From: Rudaeicoccus suwonensis
GTDB lineage: Bacteria > Actinomycetota > Actinomycetes > Actinomycetales > Dermatophilaceae
Assembly: GCF_007829035.1 (NCBI RefSeq)
Contig: NZ_VIVQ01000001.1
Span: 1,550,001 to 1,614,000 of the forward strand
Length of the DNA stretch: 64,000 nucleotides
Direction of reading: 5' to 3'
The notes under the pieces were generated by a model. It was not told the DNA's origin and made no database searches. It worked only from the letters and a program-made list of their open reading frames with translations. The position numbers and the translations under genes were made by a program. Shown here one piece after another: positions 35,548 to 43,955 of the stretch (its first letter is position 1; the number at the start of each line of letters is the position of its first letter).

Positions 35548-36186
35548 TCAGGCGGGCGATCCGAAGCCGAGAATGCCGGAATCGTCGGCAGGTTCGGTTG
35601 TGACGGTGATGCCGCCCGGTTGGTTCCCGCCGACGGTCGTCAATCTGCCGTCGCGGTCGCTGAGCACCAGATTGGTGTGGGCGCCGAAGCGGCTGCCGGT
35701 CTTCCACAGCACGAGGTCGCCCGGTTGCGGCTGATAACCAGACCCCTGCAGGTGCAGCCGGTGGACCGACTGCAGGTAGTCCTGAAGCGTGTAAACCCCT
35801 GGTATCCGCCAGGATCCGGAGTTGGGATTGCTCATCGGAACGCCGGCGGTGTTCCATACCCAACTCACGAAATCCGCGCACCAGGCCTCCTGAGCACCTT
35901 GCGAATACTTCGTGGCCGGCCCCGGGTCGTCGAACTGCGTGTGCGCGACCTGCACGATCGCGGCACGGTCGGCGGGAAGCGCCTGCAGGTCCACCGCCGG
36001 AAAGCTGCCGCGGCTGTCGTTTCCGGCGGCGGAGTGGCCGCTCTTCATGCGCCATACGACACCCGCGGCGACGACACACACGATCAGTGCGAGCACGCAC
36101 GCGACGAGGGCGCGCCGTCGCCGCGGCGTGCCAGGGGGAGGGGCTGCGGCATACTGCCCGGTCCGCCCGGAATCGATGGTCGACAT
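35548..36186 (-). CDS. membrane-anchored CHAP-domain amidase
   Basis: 212 residues: a basic, Pro-rich cytoplasmic start, a single helix at about 26-46 (LVACVLALIVCVVAAGVVW), then a CHAP domain. Catalytic Cys is in EAWCADFVSWVWNTAGVP, His in RFGAHTNLVL, and GYQPQPGDLVLW is the usual segment between. It probably cleaves peptidoglycan crosslinks or stem peptides outside the cell. The ATG at 36186 is preceded by TACGAT with a 6-nt gap, suggesting a leaderless message divergent from lplA. Confidence 0.83.
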   Translation of the reverse strand: MSTIDSGRTGQYAAAPPPGTPRRRRALVACVLALIVCVVAAGVVWRMKSGHSAAGNDSRGSFPAVDLQALPADRAAIVQVAHTQFDDPGPATKYSQGAQEAWCADFVSWVWNTAGVPMSNPNSGSWRIPGVYTLQDYLQSVHRLHLQGSGYQPQPGDLVLWKTGSRFGAHTNLVLSDRDGRLTTVGGNQPGGITVTTEPADDSGILGFGSPA

Positions 36187-36192
36187 GCCGAG

Positions 36193-36221
36193 ATCGTATG
36201 CCGCTGACGCCGCACTAGCCT
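36193..36221. promoter_or_regulatory. divergent -10 boxes of the CHAP and lipoate ligase genes
   Basis: TACGAT on the minus strand (36198-36193) is 6 nt from the CHAP ATG, and TAGCCT on the plus strand (36216-36221) is 6 nt from the ligase ATG at 36228. Both imply transcription from the start codon. The two boxes are 17 bp apart, so the promoters must overlap. Confidence 0.55.
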
Positions 36222-36227
36222 GGAACC

Positions 36228-37277
36228 ATGCGCGGCGAATACAAGGTTCTGGGCGGCAAACTCGTCGCGGTCGATGTCGACGTCGAGGACGGCCGACTGG
36301 CGAACGTCTCGGTGTCGGGCGACTTCTTCCTCGAACCCGACGAAGCGCTGCAGGACATCGACGCCGCGTTGAACGGTATGCCGGCCACCGCCTCCGTCGA
36401 GCAGCTGTCGTCGGCCATCACCGGCGCGCTCGACCCGGGTGTGCAGCTGATCGGATTCACGCCGGAGTCGGTCGGCGTCGCGGTCCGACGCGCCCTTGGC
36501 AAGGCGACCGGCTGGGCGGACCACACCTTCGACGTGATCCCGGCGACAGTGCTGCCGCCGGTGCAGCACGTCGCCCTGGACGAGGTGATCGGGCAGGAGG
36601 TGGCCGCCGGGACGCGCCGGCCGACGTTGCGTTTCTGGGACTGGGATTCACCGCTGGTGGTGATCGGATCCTTCCAGAGCTACCGCAACGAGATCGACCC
36701 CGACGGAGCCGCGCGTCACGGAATCGACGTCGTACGAAGGATTTCCGGCGGCGGTGCGATGTTCATGGAGCCCGGCAACTGCATTACGTATTCGCTGGTC
36801 GTGCCGTCGTCGATGGTCGAGGGACTTAGCTTCGAGCGGTCCTATGCCTTCCTCGACGAGTGGGTGATGGCGGCGCTGGCGGATGTCGGAATCAATGCGC
36901 ACTACGTCCCACTGAACGACATCGCCTCCGACAAGGGCAAGATCGCCGGCGCCGCGCAGAAGCGGTTCGCCGCCGGAGCGGTGCTGCACCACGTGACGAT
37001 GGCCTACGACATCGACGCGGACAAGATGCTCGAGGTGTTGCGCATCGGGCGCGAGAAGATGTCGGACAAGGGCACCAAGAGCGCCAACAAGAGGGTCGAC
37101 CCGATGCGTTCGCAGACCGGTATGCCGCGCGCGGACATCCTCGCGACCTTCACGTCGTCCTTTCTCGCCCGCTACAGCAGTGAGCTGTCGTCATACCGCC
37201 CGGAGGAACTCGAACTCGCCGAGCAACTGGTGCGCGAGAAGTTCGGCACGACGGAGTGGACCCACCGCGTCCCGTGA
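36228..37277 (+). CDS. lipoate-protein ligase A with N-terminal accessory domain
   Basis: 349 residues. Residues ~1-90 resemble the small accessory domain that follows LplA in other species (GEYKVLGGKLVAVDV, SGDFFLEPDEAL), here placed at the N-terminus. The ligase domain has LRFWDWDSPLVVIGSFQ, the lipoyl-AMP loop RRISGGGAMFMEPG and the catalytic-lysine region NDIASDKGKIAGAAQKR. It should attach lipoate, or a related acid, to E2/GcvH proteins using ATP. Convergent with the SDR gene, 7 bp apart. Confidence 0.82.
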   Translation: MRGEYKVLGGKLVAVDVDVEDGRLANVSVSGDFFLEPDEALQDIDAALNGMPATASVEQLSSAITGALDPGVQLIGFTPESVGVAVRRALGKATGWADHTFDVIPATVLPPVQHVALDEVIGQEVAAGTRRPTLRFWDWDSPLVVIGSFQSYRNEIDPDGAARHGIDVVRRISGGGAMFMEPGNCITYSLVVPSSMVEGLSFERSYAFLDEWVMAALADVGINAHYVPLNDIASDKGKIAGAAQKRFAAGAVLHHVTMAYDIDADKMLEVLRIGREKMSDKGTKSANKRVDPMRSQTGMPRADILATFTSSFLARYSSELSSYRPEELELAEQLVREKFGTTEWTHRVP

Positions 37278-37284
37278 GGTCAGC

Positions 37285-38037
37285 TCAGCCGCGACCCAGC
37301 AACGTCCCGCCGTTGACCTGCAGAATCTGCCCGGTGGTCCAGCCGGCGTCGGGGGAGACCAGGTAGGCCACGGCCTCGGCGATCTCGTCGGGCGTGCCCG
37401 GCCGGCCCATCGGAACGGGCGCGGTGCGGTTGTCCATCAACGTCGGGTCCGCGGCGATGCGGTCGGCCCAGAACTCGGTGTCGGGCACAAAGCCCGGCGC
37501 CACCGCATTGACGGTGATGCCGTCGGCCGCGAGCGCTGTTGCCCGATCGAGCACCCAGGCGTTCACGGCGGCCTTGGCGCCGCCATAGGAGCCCGAACCA
37601 CGAAGTGCCGCAATGGAACTCATGGCCACGATGCGGCCACCCGGGCGACGCAGGTGCGGCTGCAGAGCCTGCGCGAGGAGCACCGTCGTCAGCACGTTGC
37701 CCTCGAAGTCGGCGCGCCATCCATCAGCAGTGGCGCCCAAGCCGCCGGAGGCTCCGACTCCGTAATTGCCGCCGGCGTTGGCAACGAGCACATCGATGCC
37801 GTCATCGGCGGTGATGGCATCCGAAAGATGCTGCACCGCAACCGGATCGGTCAGATCGCAGCTGTATGTCGTGACTCGGGCCAACTCGTCGACAGCCATG
37901 AGCGAGTCCGCCGCATCCTGAAGCACTCGCTCACGTCGGCCGACCAGGATCAGCTCGGGCTCCTCGACGAGCAGACGGTGTGCGATGGCCAGGCCGATGC
38001 CGGTGCCGCCACCGGTGATCACGATGCGTCGGGTCAT
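37285..38037 (-). CDS. short-chain dehydrogenase/reductase
   Basis: 250 residues, classical SDR. ITGGGTGIGLAIA binds NAD(P), NAGGNYG is the NAG motif, MSSIAALRGSGSYGGAKAAV gives catalytic Ser, Tyr and Lys, and VNAVAPGFVPDTEF follows. The C-terminus ends GGTLLGRG. Substrate unknown; 3-oxoacyl reductases are the nearest generic type. A TAACCT box lies 6 nt before the ATG, so the gene may have its own leaderless promoter inside the end of the thrE remnant. Confidence 0.86.
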   Translation of the reverse strand: MTRRIVITGGGTGIGLAIAHRLLVEEPELILVGRRERVLQDAADSLMAVDELARVTTYSCDLTDPVAVQHLSDAITADDGIDVLVANAGGNYGVGASGGLGATADGWRADFEGNVLTTVLLAQALQPHLRRPGGRIVAMSSIAALRGSGSYGGAKAAVNAWVLDRATALAADGITVNAVAPGFVPDTEFWADRIAADPTLMDNRTAPVPMGRPGTPDEIAEAVAYLVSPDAGWTTGQILQVNGGTLLGRG

Positions 38038-38046
38038 GGCAGCAGG

Positions 38047-39338
38047 TTAGTGGCGCTCCACGTCGGACGGGTCGACGACGGGCGCGGGGAGCCGTGCCGG
38101 ATCCAGGGCGCGTTCGACGGCGCGGCCCGCGGCGCTGCCGATGAGCGTGCCTGCTGCCACTGCGACCACGGCGCCGACAGTGGCCGCGATCGACGAGACG
38201 CCGGCGTGGCCCGCTGCGAACTGCGCGGTGCTGAGCAGGCCGAGGCTGCCGGGCACCAGCAGCCAGAAGGACGGCAGGAAGACCACGAGGCGCAATGGTC
38301 GGCCCGAGAAACGATGCACCAGCGCCGCCGAGGCCGCCGCGACCGAACCGCCGGCCAGCCCTCCGAGTGCGACTCCCCAGTGTTCTGCACCAGCCACTGC
38401 GTGCCGAAGGTCAGCACCAGCACGCCACAGATCCAGGGGATGGCGGGCCGGGATGCAGCGACGTTGACGACGATCCCGGCGCCGACCAGCGCCACCCCGG
38501 CGAACGGCGCGATCGGTCCCAGGTCCGATGCCCGCACGTTGGTGAGGGCATCCAGACCCACGCCCGTCGCCGCGACGGCGGTGAAGACGCCGACGGCGAA
38601 CAGCACCAGCTGGACTCCACCGGACACCAGGCGTGCCGTTCCGGCGACCGCTGCACCGGAGGCGACCTCCGACATACCCGTCACGATCATCGAACCGGGC
38701 AGCAGCACCGCGATCGAGCAGACGAGGGTGCGCAGGGTGCCTTCCAACGGCCACCACTGTGCAGCTGTCAGCACGACGCAGCCGACCCCGAAGGACGCCA
38801 GTAGTGGCTGCAGCGTGCGCACCAGGGTGGAGCGGTGCCCGATCATCACGATGACCGCGACCAGCAGCGCCCCCGCCGCCGTCACCACGAGGTCACGCCA
38901 GGTCGGTTGCAGGATCGCGCAGATGCCGACGGAGATCGGCAGGATCGCAAGGTCGCACAGCCAGCCCGGCCGGCTCGCCGGCATCGCTTCGATGTCCGCC
39001 AGCTCGGCGACCGCGTCCGCGGCTCGCATCTGCCCGGATCCGAGGTTGTCGACGACCTGCTGCACCCGGGTCATCTGCTCGAATCGCAAGGTCTCCGAGA
39101 CAGATTCGAAGCCGACCACCTGATCGGGCGTGGTGGCCACGAAGACGCCGGTCGGGGTGGCCGCGACTCGCACGTGGCTGACTCCCATCCGGGCTCCGAG
39201 CCGGGTCAACTGTGCCTCGACGTCCGGCACGGGAGCAGCGCCGGCGAGCAGGGCCGCGCCGACCTGGAGCAGGCAGTCGCGCGTCACGTCCGGCGTGGCG
39301 ACGTCGTCAGATGGTGGCGGCGCAGCGGCGTTCGTCAT
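38047..39338 (-). pseudogene. ThrE-type threonine/serine exporter, frameshifted
   Basis: The first frame (to about 38379) encodes the ThrE N-terminal half with [21 protein letters not shown] and several helices, up to TFGTQWLVQNT. It then runs into low-quality sequence, while the next frame continues the family's C-terminus: WGVALGGLAGGSVAAASAALVHRF, then FLPSFWLLVPGSLGL and an Ala-rich end at 38047. A one-base loss near the C4 run at 38375-38378 explains the switch. The intact protein would have about 430 residues and ten helices. It may be a true pseudogene, a sequencing error or, less likely, a programmed shift. Start ATG 39338 or 39347. It is divergent from uvrB. Confidence 0.78.
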
Positions 39339-39425
39339 ACGGCACATGATCCCGGTGGGTCGGTCTGCGCACGTATGGCGGGTTGCCGTGCCCGCTGCCA
39401 CCGTTGGGGTGTCGGTGCACCCGTA

Positions 39426-39431
39426 TACGGT
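39426..39431 (+). promoter_or_regulatory. -10 box of uvrB, likely leaderless
   Basis: TACGGT ends 6 nt before the uvrB ATG at 39438. It overlaps a TATAC sequence. No SD precedes the start. Confidence 0.5.
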
Positions 39432-39437
39432 CGATGC

Positions 39438-41543
39438 ATGCGCCCCACGACTGATCTGAAACGTCGAGTTGCACCCTTCGAGGTGGTCTCGGAGTACTCC
39501 CCGAGTGGTGATCAGCCGACCGCGATCGCCGACCTGACCAAGCGCGTGCAGTCAGGGGAGCAGGACATCGTGCTGCTCGGTGCGACCGGCACGGGCAAAT
39601 CAGCAACGACCGCCTGGTTGATCGAGCAGGTGCAACGCCCGACGCTGGTCATGGCGCCGAACAAGACCCTGGCCGCGCAGCTGGCGAACGAGTTCCGCGA
39701 GCTGCTGCCCAACAACGCCGTCGAATACTTCGTCTCCTATTACGACTACTACCAACCCGAGGCATACATCCCGCAGACCGATACCTACATCGAGAAGGAC
39801 TCCTCGATCAACGACGAGGTCGAGCGGCTGCGGCACAGCGCCACCAACTCGCTGCTGACCCGCCGCGACGTGGTGGTGGTGGCATCGGTGTCGTGCATCT
39901 ACGGTCTGGGCACCCCGCAGGAGTACGTCGACCGGATGCAGAAGCTGCGCGTCGGTGAGCAGCTCGACCGCGACGACCTGCTGCGAAGATTCGTGCAGAT
40001 GCAGTACTCCCGCAACGACCTTGCGTTCACCCGGGGCACCTTCCGCGTGCGTGGCGACACCGTCGAGATCATCCCGGTCTACGAGGAGCTCGCGATCCGG
40101 ATCGAGTTCTTCGGTGACGAGATCGAACGCATCTACACGCTGCACCCGCTGACCGGTGAGGTCGTGCGCGAGGAGCAGGAGATGTACGTCTTCCCGGCGT
40201 CGCACTACGTCGCCGGCCCGGCGCGGATGGAACGCGCCATCGACGGCATCGAGGCCGAACTCGAGGACCGCCTGAAGACGTTGGAACGACAGAACAAGCT
40301 GCTCGAGGCACAGCGGCTGCGGATGCGCACCACCTACGACATCGAGATGATGCGGCAGGTGGGCTCGTGCTCCGGCATCGAGAACTACTCCCGGCACATC
40401 GACGGCCGTGGCCCCGGGACGGCGCCGAACTGCCTGCTCGACTACTTCCCGGAGGACTTTCTGCTGGTCATCGATGAGTCGCACCAGACCGTGCCGCAGA
40501 TCGGTGCGATGTACGAAGGCGACATGTCCCGCAAGCGGATGCTGGTCGACCACGGCTTCCGGCTGCCGAGCGCGATGGACAACCGGCCGCTGAAGTGGGA
40601 GGAGTTCCTCGAACGCATCGGCCAGACCGTCTATCTGTCGGCGACACCGGGCGACTATGAGGTCGCGAAGGCCGACGGTGTCGTCGAGCAGGTCATCCGG
40701 CCCACCGGCCTGGTCGACCCGGAGATCGTCCTGAAACCCACCAAGGGCCAGATCGACGACCTGCTGCACGAGATCCACGAGCGCACGGCCAAGAACGAGC
40801 GTGTGCTGGTCACCACGCTCACCAAGAAGATGGCCGAGGACCTCACCGACTACCTTCTGGAGCGTGGTGTCCGGGTCCGCTATCTGCACTCCGAGGTCGA
40901 CACCCTTCGGCGGGTGGAACTGCTGCGCGAGTTGCGGATGGGCGAATACGACGTGCTCGTCGGCATCAACCTGCTGCGCGAGGGCCTCGACCTGCCGGAG
41001 GTGTCGCTCGTAAGCATCCTCGACGCCGACAAGGAGGGCTTCCTGCGATCGGCGCGCTCGCTGATCCAGACGATCGGTCGTGCGGCGCGCAATGTGTCCG
41101 GGCAGGTGCACATGTATGCCGACAAGATCACCCCGAGCATGCAGGAGGCCATCGACGAGACCACCCGACGTCGCGAGAAGCAACTGGCCTACAACAAGGC
41201 GGCCGGTGTCGACCCGCAGCCGTTGCGCAAGAAGATCGCCGACATCACCGACCTGCTGCAACGCGAGGATGCCGACACCGATGCACTCATCGGCAGTGGC
41301 CGGCAGCAGTCGCGTGGCAAGGGACGCGGTGGTCGGGGAGCCGCCGCGGCCGACGCCGACGCAGCCGGCGCAGCTCGCGTCCACGGGCTGCCCGCCTCGG
41401 ATCTGGCGAACCTGATTCAGGAACTGACCGCCCAGATGCACCAGGCCGCAACCGATCTGCACTTCGAGTTGGCCGCGCGTCTGCGGGACGAGCTCGGCGA
41501 CCTGAAGAAGGAGTTGCGCCAGATGACGGAGGCGACCAGGTAG
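39438..41543 (+). CDS. uvrB: excinuclease ABC subunit B
   Basis: 701 residues. [14 protein letters not shown] is the P-loop helicase motif [16 protein letters not shown] and the following segment form the beta-hairpin that verifies damage; [19 protein letters not shown] is motif [34 protein letters not shown] and QTIGRAARN are motifs V and VI. The C-terminal UVR motif ([28 protein letters not shown]) binds UvrC. A Gly/Arg/Ala-rich linker (~620-650) precedes it. It loads onto damage with UvrA, also encoded in this window together with uvrC. ATG 39438 is preferred. Confidence 0.97.
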   Translation: MRPTTDLKRRVAPFEVVSEYSPSGDQPTAIADLTKRVQSGEQDIVLLGATGTGKSATTAWLIEQVQRPTLVMAPNKTLAAQLANEFRELLPNNAVEYFVSYYDYYQPEAYIPQTDTYIEKDSSINDEVERLRHSATNSLLTRRDVVVVASVSCIYGLGTPQEYVDRMQKLRVGEQLDRDDLLRRFVQMQYSRNDLAFTRGTFRVRGDTVEIIPVYEELAIRIEFFGDEIERIYTLHPLTGEVVREEQEMYVFPASHYVAGPARMERAIDGIEAELEDRLKTLERQNKLLEAQRLRMRTTYDIEMMRQVGSCSGIENYSRHIDGRGPGTAPNCLLDYFPEDFLLVIDESHQTVPQIGAMYEGDMSRKRMLVDHGFRLPSAMDNRPLKWEEFLERIGQTVYLSATPGDYEVAKADGVVEQVIRPTGLVDPEIVLKPTKGQIDDLLHEIHERTAKNERVLVTTLTKKMAEDLTDYLLERGVRVRYLHSEVDTLRRVELLRELRMGEYDVLVGINLLREGLDLPEVSLVSILDADKEGFLRSARSLIQTIGRAARNVSGQVHMYADKITPSMQEAIDETTRRREKQLAYNKAAGVDPQPLRKKIADITDLLQREDADTDALIGSGRQQSRGKGRGGRGAAAADADAAGAARVHGLPASDLANLIQELTAQMHQAATDLHFELAARLRDELGDLKKELRQMTEATR

Positions 41544-41611
41544 TCACTGGGAGATGGCAGCTGCAGGCGCCCGGTCGGAGTCGCTCGCCGGGGCGTGGCG
41601 TGACCTGGTGA

Positions 41612-42514
41612 TCAGCCGGCTTCTTCGACAGTGGGTTCTGCAGTCTGGGCGCGACCGGAACCCAGCACGATCACGCTCGCCGCGACGACCAGCGCCATAC
41701 CGAACAATCGCACTGCTGCGAGGTGTTCACCGAGCACGATGTACCCCGCGAGTGCGGCGGCGACCGGCTCGAGGGACAGCAGGATTCCGAAGACGTTCGC
41801 TGCCAGGCGACGCAACGCCATGAGTTCGAGCGAGTAGGGCAGCACCGACGACAGAAACGCTATTCCGGCACCTTTCAACAGCGCCGTCGCAGTGAACAGG
41901 TGAGCGCCCGCCTCCAGGACACCGGCCGGCAGCACGAAGATCCCGGCGATCGCCATGGCGATGGCAAGGCCGTCGAGGCCCGGGAAACACCGACCGGTCC
42001 GCCTCGATCCGATGATGTATGCCGCCCACCAGGCGCCCGCCGCCAAGGCAAGACCGATGCCGACAAGGTCCAGTGAGGCGAGATCCGTCGACAGCGCTCC
42101 GGACACCAGCAACACACCGAGCGCGGCCAGCGCCACCGCCGCCACGTCGCGACGGGTTCGGGACAGCACCGCCGCGAGCACAAGCGGTCCGACGAATTCG
42201 ATCGTGACGGTCACCCCGATGGGCAGCCTCTCGAGAGCTCCGTAGAAGCAGAGATTCATGGCGCCCAGGGAGACCGCAAAGCCACACACCGCCAGCCAGT
42301 CGCCGCGGCTGTGTCCGCGCAGGCGTGGGCGGGCGATCACACACAGGACAGCGGCGGCCAGGACGAGGCGCAGCGACACCGAGCCGGCGACACCGACGGT
42401 CGGCAGCAGCGTCGCTGCCAACGCTCCGCCGAACTGCACCGACACGATGCCCGTCATCACCAAAAGCGGTGCCGGAACGGCGGCGAGGTGACGCGAAGGC
42501 TGTGCGAAGGTCAC
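41612..42514 (-). CDS. EamA/RhtA-type drug-metabolite exporter
   Basis: 300 residues, ten helices in two EamA repeats. VQFGGALAATLLPTVGVAGSVSLRLVLAAAVL and the second-repeat SVLPYSLELMALRRLAANVFGILLSLEPVAAALAGYIVLGE match the RhtA (threonine/homoserine exporter) subgroup. The GTG start overlaps the stop of the NlpC/P60 gene (42511-42514), so it is the last gene of a coupled operon. It may partly replace the broken ThrE exporter at 38-39 kb, which is speculation. Confidence 0.83.
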   Translation of the reverse strand: MTFAQPSRHLAAVPAPLLVMTGIVSVQFGGALAATLLPTVGVAGSVSLRLVLAAAVLCVIARPRLRGHSRGDWLAVCGFAVSLGAMNLCFYGALERLPIGVTVTIEFVGPLVLAAVLSRTRRDVAAVALAALGVLLVSGALSTDLASLDLVGIGLALAAGAWWAAYIIGSRRTGRCFPGLDGLAIAMAIAGIFVLPAGVLEAGAHLFTATALLKGAGIAFLSSVLPYSLELMALRRLAANVFGILLSLEPVAAALAGYIVLGEHLAAVRLFGMALVVAASVIVLGSGRAQTAEPTVEEAG

Positions 42515-43296
42515 TGCAGGCAGCGTAGGCGCCCAGCGGCCACCAGGGTGCGGCGTCGGGTCTCGGGCATGGACTCCTCGACGATGCGGTGACCGGTCGA
42601 CGGCGAATGCAGGATCGTGTCGCCGCCTGCGGCGATCGCGACGTGATGGATGCGTTCCGCCGGTCGCGCGAAGAACAGCAGGTCGCCGGGCTCGGTGGTG
42701 CCCAATTCGACCGGTTCGCAGTCGATTTCGTGCTGGTCGTCGCAGTCACGCGCCACCGTGAGCCCGAGGTTGCGGCAGCTGAAGTGCACCAGACCGGAGC
42801 AGTCGAGCCCGTCGGCCGAAATGCCGCCCCAGAGATAGGCCAGGCCGACGTATCGCCGCGCCTCCGCCAGCAGATCGGTGCGCGTGACGGCACCGCCGGC
42901 AGACGGTCGCGCGCGTGTGGCGCCGCCGGCATCCAGATGTGCCGTGCGGATGAACCCCGGGTATCCCTCGGCATCCTTGCTGCTCGGCTGCCATGGGCAG
43001 ACGACCTGGCTCCACCCGTCAGCGGTGTGGGAGCGCACCACCACCGGTTCACCCTCGAGCGCCTCGGTCTCGAAGCGATCCAGCAGTCCCAGTCGCCCGT
43101 CCTCGAGGGCGACGCCATCGAGATCACGCAGCCACTGCTCGTGGTCGGCATCGTCCGCGACGATGGCGGCATCGATCGGACGCGGTGACGTGGTTCTGGC
43201 CCACACCCCCGCCACAGGGACTCGGATCGTTGCGGTGCCAGGGAGATTCACGATGTTGCCGTTGCCCTTCGACGGTTCAGTTGTCGGACTCACCAT
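42511..43296 (-). CDS. NlpC/P60 (C40) peptidase
   Basis: 261 residues, with no clear signal peptide. The first ~130 residues look like SH3-type modules (VAGVWARTTSPRPIDAAIV, VVRSHTADGWSQVVCPWQPSS). The catalytic domain starts near 140: YLWGGISADGLDCSGLVHF holds the nucleophilic Cys, EPGDLLFFARPAERIHHVAIAAGGD the His. The layout resembles YkfC-type gamma-D-glutamyl-L-diamino acid peptidases that recycle cell-wall peptides in the cytoplasm. ATG 43296 overlaps the MBL stop. Confidence 0.83.
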   Translation of the reverse strand: MVSPTTEPSKGNGNIVNLPGTATIRVPVAGVWARTTSPRPIDAAIVADDADHEQWLRDLDGVALEDGRLGLLDRFETEALEGEPVVVRSHTADGWSQVVCPWQPSSKDAEGYPGFIRTAHLDAGGATRARPSAGGAVTRTDLLAEARRYVGLAYLWGGISADGLDCSGLVHFSCRNLGLTVARDCDDQHEIDCEPVELGTTEPGDLLFFARPAERIHHVAIAAGGDTILHSPSTGHRIVEESMPETRRRTLVAAGRLRCLQ

Positions 43297-43955
43297 CCGC
43301 GAGCACGCCACTCTTGCAGGTGTGGACGCTCCGCGGCCAGTGTCGTGTCATCGCCATGGCCCGGGTAGACCCAGGTCCTGTCGTCATACACCTCGAAGAC
43401 GCGATGTTCCACGTCGTCGATGAGCTGCGGAAATGACTGGTAATCATAATGATTGGTCGCACCAACTCCACCGGGGAACAACGAATCGCCGGTGAACAGA
43501 TGGATGCTCCCGTCGGAGGCGCGCAGTGCCAGCGCAATCGACCCAGGTGTGTGACCCCGCAGATGTATGACGTCCAGCACGAGCTCGCCGACGTGCACCT
43601 GGTCGCCATGCCGCAGGGCGCGATCGACGGCCAGCGGCAGGTCGTCGGCGTCGTCCGCACCCGCGATGACCTTGGCACCGGTGGCGTGCGCGGTCTGCAC
43701 CAGCGCGCGCACGTGGTCCCAGTGCCGGTGCGTGGTCGCGATCGCCGTCACATGCGTCCGCGCGTCGCTGATGGCGGTCTCGATCGCCGGCCAGTCGTCG
43801 GCGGCATCGATGAGCAATGCATCTCCGGTCGATGCATCCCGCACGATGTAGACGTTGTTGTGCATGTCCGACACCGACAGTTTGGTGATGGTGGCGTTGC
43901 CCAGATTGTGCGAGATCGGCGCGTCACCCGGGGCGACGTGACCGTCATACGTCAT
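43290..43955 (-). CDS. metallo-beta-lactamase fold hydrolase
   Basis: 221 residues. ATTHRHWDHVRAL is the HxHxDH metal site, LRGHTPGSIALAL the third His, LFTGDSLFPGG the bridging Asp and WVYPGHGDDTTL the last His, so a complete binuclear site as in glyoxalase II-like proteins. Substrate unknown. ATG 43955 is chosen for AAGGAG 6 nt upstream; it lies 11 nt inside the GH15 3' end. It is coupled to the C40 gene downstream. Confidence 0.87.
   Translation of the reverse strand: MTYDGHVAPGDAPISHNLGNATITKLSVSDMHNNVYIVRDASTGDALLIDAADDWPAIETAISDARTHVTAIATTHRHWDHVRALVQTAHATGAKVIAGADDADDLPLAVDRALRHGDQVHVGELVLDVIHLRGHTPGSIALALRASDGSIHLFTGDSLFPGGVGATNHYDYQSFPQLIDDVEHRVFEVYDDRTWVYPGHGDDTTLAAERPHLQEWRARGW

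Noticed and set aside
39338-39401. An earlier thrE start at 39401
   Set aside because: The extra residues (Ala/Thr/Arg/Cys-rich) do not look like the family N-terminus, and the frame would cross the uvrB promoter region.
38835-39437. A 201-codon upstream extension of uvrB
   Set aside because: It is antisense to the thrE remnant; UvrB similarity starts at ATG 39438, which also fits the -10 box.
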